Shown one piece after another: positions 5,690 to 9,680 of a DNA stretch of 9,680 nt (its first letter is position 1; each line of letters opens with the position of its first letter). Made by a program: the position numbers and the translations under genes. This DNA is from Selenomonadaceae bacterium (GTDB lineage: Bacteria > Bacillota > Negativicutes > Selenomonadales > Selenomonadaceae): assembly GCA_017484235.1 (NCBI GenBank), contig JAFUTM010000014.1, positions 1-9,680 of the forward strand, read 5' to 3'. The notes below the pieces were generated by a model that was not told the origin of the DNA, searched no databases, and saw nothing but the letters and a program-made list of their open reading frames with translations.

Positions 5690-8600
5690 TTATGCGTCGA
5701 CAACATCTACATCTCTGTAGCACGACATACCTGTGCCGGCAGGTATCAGCTTACCAATGATGACATTCTCTTTGAGTCCAATCAGAGGATCAACCTTACC
5801 TTTAATTGCTGCATCTGTCAATACACGTGTCGTTTCCTGGAACGAGGCAGCGGACAAGAAAGAATCCGTCGCGAGTGACGCCTTAGTTATACCAAGCAGA
5901 ATTGGTTTAGCAACTGCCGGCTCGCCGTCTTCTTCAATAGCTTTAGTATTAGCCGCCTCAAATGCATTTATATCGACATATTCGCCAGGTAAAAAGTCAG
6001 TAGTGCCGGATTCCTCAATCTTGACTTTATGAAGCATCTGACGAACCATAACTTCAATATGTTTATCATTAATCTCAACACCTTGAGACTTATAAACTTT
6101 TTGAACTTCGTAAACGAGATAACGCTGAGTTTCTTTAAGGCCGCAAACTCTGAGTATATCGTGAGGATTTATGGCACCTTCGGTGAGTTTGTCACCGGCT
6201 TTGAGCTGATCGCCTTCCTCAACCGCCATTCTTGCGCCGTAAGGTATAGAATATTCACGAATTGAACCTTCAGCCGGTTTAATAATAACTTCGCGCATAC
6301 CATTTTTGCCGTCTTCATTTATGTGGACGGTGCCGTCAATTTCGGCAATTATCGCATTGTGTTTAGGCTTGCGAGCTTCAAAGAGTTCTTCAACACGCGG
6401 TAAACCTTGAGTAATATCTTCACCTGCGACGCCGCCAGTGTGGAATGTACGCATCGTCAGCTGAGTACCAGGTTCGCCGATTGATTGAGCCGCGATAATT
6501 CCAACGGCTTCGCCGACCTCAACTTCAGATTGATTGGCGAGGTCACGACCATAGCACTTTATGCAGACGCCGAATTGAGATTTACAAGTCAATACAGAGC
6601 GAATTGAAACTTTATCACGGACACGCGCAATTTTTGCTGCCAGTTCAGAATCAATATCATCATTGATTGAGGCAATCTTTTCGCCAGTCTCTTCATCAAT
6701 TATATCTTCAGCTAAAACACGGCCAATAATGCGGTCTTCCAGTGATTCAATTATGCCGTTGCCCTCTTTTATAGCTTCGACTTCAATACCACGTATGTTG
6801 TGATTTCTGATATAAATTTCATTGATATCACTGCTCAGCAAATCATCAATATTTTCTTCAGTGAGTTTGCTGCCAGCTCTGACAATATATTGACCGGAAC
6901 TATCTTGAACGTCGTGAGTTATCTCTTTGCCAAGCATTTCACGAACGACATTATCGTGTTCATCATCACGGTCGTCTTCATCGTGCGTGCCCAAAACAAT
7001 AGTTTCTTTGACCATTAAATGACCGGTAAAATGTTCCGTTGTGAAAGAAGTACCTCTAATCATTATCGTTGGTACGTTATGAGCACCAATTTTTGTAAGA
7101 GCTTCTTCATCGAGTACGGAATCCTTTTTAACGAGTAATTCCTCGCCATAAGGCTCATATACATCTTCCGCAACGACTCTGCCTATAAGCATATCATTTA
7201 AAATTTCCAGCGAATCAAAAGTATATTCAGCTAACTTTGCACGTATTAGAAGTAAATTTATGGAGGATATGTCGCAGTCTTCTTCACGAACAATTACATC
7301 TTGAGCAACGTCTACGAGACGGCGCGTTAAATAACCTGAGTCAGCCGTTCTAAGTGCGGTATCAGCTAAACCTTTGCGGGCGCCGTGACTTGATATGAAG
7401 TAATCGGAAACGGACAGGCCTTCACGGAAGTTAGCGGTAATTGGCAAGTCAATGATTTTACCGGACGGATCAGCCATCAATCCGCGCATACCGGCAAGCT
7501 GTCTCATTTGCTGCTTATTACCACGAGCACCGCTGTCCGCCATCATAAATATTGGATTGAATTTGCCTTTTTTAGCTTGCTGCGCTAAATTATCCATCAT
7601 CGCATCTGCAACATCATTTGTCGCCTGAGTCCAAAGATCAACGACACGTTTATAACGCTCTTCTTCAGTGAATTTACCACGACTGTACTGCTTTTCAACT
7701 TTATTGACCAATGCTTTAGTAGATTCAATGATTGTTTTCTTGTCTTCTGGAACTTCAACATCAGAAATTGCAACCGTCATACCGGCCACGCAAGCGTAAT
7801 GATAGCCAAGATTTTTAACTTTATCAATGACTTCAGCCGTCTTAGTCGCGCCAAACGTATTAAAACAATTTGCAACGAGTTTGCCAAGTTCTTTTTTATT
7901 CATAACGATACCAAGATGCCAGTTATTGTCTTTATCTTGGTGGAAATAACGCAGCTCTGGCGGCAGAATCTCATTAAAAATCATTCGATCAACCGACGTT
8001 TTAACTAACAGATAATTTTGAGTCGGGCTGGCCGTGTTAAAAGTTTTATTTTCAACGGCAGCTTCTACAACAGTCTTTCGCAGAGATTTAGGCAGCGTAC
8101 CAAATTTAATACGCGTGGTTATTTCCGCTTGCAGATCAAGTTCGCCCTGCTGATAAGCCATAAGAGCTTCGGAAATGCCAGTGACAATTTTACCTTCGCC
8201 TTTAGCCTGTGGTTTTAATATTGTCAAATAATAAGTACCGAGTACCATATCTTGAGTTGGTACAATTATCGGTTTTCCGTCTTTAGGAGCTAAAATGTGA
8301 TTAGCTGCGAGCATCAGCACACGAGCCTCAGCCTGAGCCTCCGCACTAAGCGGCAGATGAATTGCCATCTGGTCACCGTCAAAGTCCGCATTATAGGCAG
8401 TACAAGCCAACGGGTGAAGCTTAAGTGCACGACCTTCGGTCAGTACCGGCTCAAAGGCCTGTATTCCAAGTCGGTGCAGTGTTGGCGCACGATTCAAAAG
8501 GACAGGGTGCTCTTTGATTACTTCTTCCAAAACGTCCCAAACTTCTGGAGTAGCACGTTCAACCTTACGTTTAGCGGCTTTAATATTGACAACTAAACCG

Positions 8601-9680
8601 TCACCGACCAATTTTTTCATAACGAACGGTTTAAATAATTCCAATGCCATTTCTTTTGGCAGACCGCATTGGTGCATCTTGAGTTCTGGACCAACAACAA
8701 TAACACTTCGACCAGAATAGTCAACACGCTTGCCCAGCAAGTTCTGACGGAAACGACCTTGCTTACCTTTAAGCATATCGCTGAGTGATTTAAGAGGACG
8801 ATTGCCAGGACCTGTGACTGGGCGGCCGCGTCTACCATTATCAATAAGCGCGTCCACCGCTTCCTGCAGCATGCGTTTTTCATTGCGAACAATTATATCA
8901 GGCGCACCAAGATCTAAAAGGCGTTTAAGTCGATTATTTCGATTTATTACGCGGCGGTAGAGGTCGTTTAAATCCGAAGTGGCAAAACGTCCGCCGTCTA
9001 ACTGAACCATTGGTCTAAGTTCCGGCGGTATTACAGGAATAACTTCCATTATCATCCATTCCGGCAGATTGCCCGATTTACGGAAAGCTTCTACTACTTC
9101 CAGTCGGCGTATGGCACGGATTTTCTTTTGTCCAGTTGAAGCCTGAAGCTCTTGGCGCAATTCTTCACTCATTTTGTCGAGATCAAGTTCACGCAGCAAT
9201 TCCTGTATAGCTTCGGCACCCATACCGACTTTAAATGTATTGCCGAATTTTTCACGTGCCATTCGATATTCGCTTTCCATTAAAAGTTGTTTTTTCATCA
9301 GGTCAGATTCGCCTGGATTGATTACTATATATGAAGCGAAATATAATACCTTTTCAAGCGCACGCGGAGATAAATCCAAAATTAAGCCCATACGGCTTGG
9401 TATGCCTTTAAAGTACCAGATGTGTGATACAGGCGCAGCTAACTCAATGTGCCCCATTCGTTCGCGTCTCACTTTTGCGCGTGTAACTTCAACGCCGCAG
9501 CGATCACAAATAATGCCTTTATAACGAATACGTTTATATTTACCGCAATGACATTCCCAATCGCGTGTAGGTCCAAAAATACGTTCACAAAACAGGCCCT
9601 CACGTTCTGGTTTTAATGTGCGATAATTTATAGTTTCCGGCTTTTTGACTTCACCATATGACCATTCACGTATCTTATCC
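5690..9680 (-). CDS. rpoC: DNA-directed RNA polymerase subunit beta', start just beyond the window
   Basis: Largest catalytic subunit of RNA polymerase. The frame stays open to the right edge (first whole codon 9679-9677, DKIREWSYGEV), so 1329 residues are visible and only about 10-15 N-terminal ones are missing; the ATG at 9472 is internal. Landmarks by visible residue: N-terminal zinc site C43, C45, C58, C61; catalytic Mg-binding NADFDGD at 430-436 (complement of 8372-8392); bridge helix GARKGLADTALRTADSGYLTRR near 765-790; second zinc site C802, C1032, C1039, C1042; trigger loop TMRTFHTGG near 1085, with no E. coli-type insertion. The protein is about 150 residues longer than Bacillus RpoC (1199 aa). 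The extra length lies between C802 and C1032, a gap of 230 residues against 74 in E. coli, and consists of extra copies of one segment. rpoB is expected just upstream, outside the window. Confidence 0.98.
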   Translation of the reverse strand, partial: DKIREWSYGEVKKPETINYRTLKPEREGLFCERIFGPTRDWECHCGKYKRIRYKGIICDRCGVEVTRAKVRRERMGHIELAAPVSHIWYFKGIPSRMGLILDLSPRALEKVLYFASYIVINPGESDLMKKQLLMESEYRMAREKFGNTFKVGMGAEAIQELLRELDLDKMSEELRQELQASTGQKKIRAIRRLEVVEAFRKSGNLPEWMIMEVIPVIPPELRPMVQLDGGRFATSDLNDLYRRVINRNNRLKRLLDLGAPDIIVRNEKRMLQEAVDALIDNGRRGRPVTGPGNRPLKSLSDMLKGKQGRFRQNLLGKRVDYSGRSVIVVGPELKMHQCGLPKEMALELFKPFVMKKLVGDGLVVNIKAAKRKVERATPEVWDVLEEVIKEHPVLLNRAPTLHRLGIQAFEPVLTEGRALKLHPLACTAYNADFDGDQMAIHLPLSAEAQAEARVLMLAANHILAPKDGKPIIVPTQDMVLGTYYLTILKPQAKGEGKIVTGISEALMAYQQGELDLQAEITTRIKFGTLPKSLRKTVVEAAVENKTFNTASPTQNYLLVKTSVDRMIFNEILPPELRYFHQDKDNNWHLGIVMNKKELGKLVANCFNTFGATKTAEVIDKVKNLGYHYACVAGMTVAISDVEVPEDKKTIIESTKALVNKVEKQYSRGKFTEEERYKRVVDLWTQATNDVADAMMDNLAQQAKKGKFNPIFMMADSGARGNKQQMRQLAGMRGLMADPSGKIIDLPITANFREGLSVSDYFISSHGARKGLADTALRTADSGYLTRRLVDVAQDVIVREEDCDISSINLLLIRAKLAEYTFDSLEILNDMLIGRVVAEDVYEPYGEELLVKKDSVLDEEALTKIGAHNVPTIMIRGTSFTTEHFTGHLMVKETIVLGTHDEDDRDDEHDNVVREMLGKEITHDVQDSSGQYIVRAGSKLTEENIDDLLSSDINEIYIRNHNIRGIEVEAIKEGNGIIESLEDRIIGRVLAEDIIDEETGEKIASINDDIDSELAAKIARVRDKVSIRSVLTCKSQFGVCIKCYGRDLANQSEVEVGEAVGIIAAQSIGEPGTQLTMRTFHTGGVAGEDITQGLPRVEELFEARKPKHNAIIAEIDGTVHINEDGKNGMREVIIKPAEGSIREYSIPYGARMAVEEGDQLKAGDKLTEGAINPHDILRVCGLKETQRYLVYEVQKVYKSQGVEINDKHIEVMVRQMLHKVKIEESGTTDFLPGEYVDINAFEAANTKAIEEDGEPAVAKPILLGITKASLATDSFLSAASFQETTRVLTDAAIKGKVDPLIGLKENVIIGKLIPAGTGMSCYRDVDVVDA
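6596..7200 (-). repeat. Three tandem copies of a ~48-residue segment inside RpoC
   Basis: Protein-level repeats in rpoC. Copy 1 (about 7200-7055) runs from NDMLIGRVVAEDV to IMIRG. Copy 2 (about 6946-6806) runs from VREMLGKEITHDV to IYIRN. Copy 3 (about 6739-6596) runs from EDRIIGRVLAEDI to VSIRS. All share the pattern (L/I)G(R/K)-x2-(A/T)-x-D-(V/I), a Gly-x-x-(I/L)-(V/A) strand, a Leu-rich helix, and end in IxIR. E. coli RpoC has one copy (RDRVLGRVTAEDV to VKVRS) immediately before the second zinc-site cysteines; copy 3 holds that position here. Nucleotide identity between copies is low, so the duplications are old and not a recent slippage event. Confidence 0.75.

Noticed and set aside
5567..5878. 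103-codon + strand open frame starting upstream of the rpoC terminator
   Set aside because: It crosses the terminator and the 3' end of rpoC on the opposite strand, is very rich in Ile/Phe/Cys, and has no ribosome binding site. It is not a gene.
9470..9472. ATG as the rpoC start
   Set aside because: Upstream codons to the window edge encode the conserved KIREWSYGEV block and the N-terminal zinc site, so the real start is outside the window.
9174..9524. 116-codon + strand open frame opposite the rpoC 5' part, and similar ones at 8297-8596 and 5733-6032
   Set aside because: All lie fully opposite conserved rpoC codons, have Ser/Arg-rich low-complexity translations and no initiation signals.

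Overview
The window looks like chromosome from an anaerobic, AT-rich Firmicutes-type bacterium. A Negativicutes/Selenomonadales host is my best guess but is not proven. The reasons are a Firmicutes-like RpoC with no E. coli-type trigger-loop insertion, a reverse rubrerythrin typical of strict anaerobes, a flagellin lysine methylase, and a mannitol PTS. There are five protein genes, one of them a broken transposase. There are no RNA genes and no CRISPR array.

Left part, + strand (1-2996): the 3' portion of mtlA, a one-chain mannitol PTS EIICBA running in from the left edge, followed by mtlD (mannitol-1-phosphate 5-dehydrogenase). Together they import mannitol as mannitol-1-phosphate and oxidise it to fructose-6-phosphate. 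The gap between them is almost wholly a degenerate 7-base repeat (15 units in phase) that reverses strand half way and can fold into a long hairpin. A strong intrinsic terminator ends the operon.

Middle (3006-4944): a short IS982-family element with both terminal inverted repeats but an N-terminally truncated transposase on the - strand. It is followed on the + strand by an orphan fliB-like gene with its own promoter and a terminator that appears to work in both directions.

Right part, - strand (4981-9680): reverse rubrerythrin, an oxygen/peroxide detoxification enzyme, with an extended -10 promoter overlapped by a PerR-box-like palindrome. Upstream of it is rpoC, nearly complete and cut by the right edge about a dozen residues after its start. 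rpoC ends in its own terminator.

Most notable observations: (1) RpoC carries three tandem copies of a roughly 48-residue segment that is single in E. coli RpoC, placed between the first and second cysteines of its second zinc site; (2) the heptad-repeat hairpin in the mtl operon; (3) the PerR-like operator on the rubrerythrin gene; (4) the internally shortened IS982 element with a possible 8-bp target duplication. I did not find evidence for a wholly new multi-gene system here.
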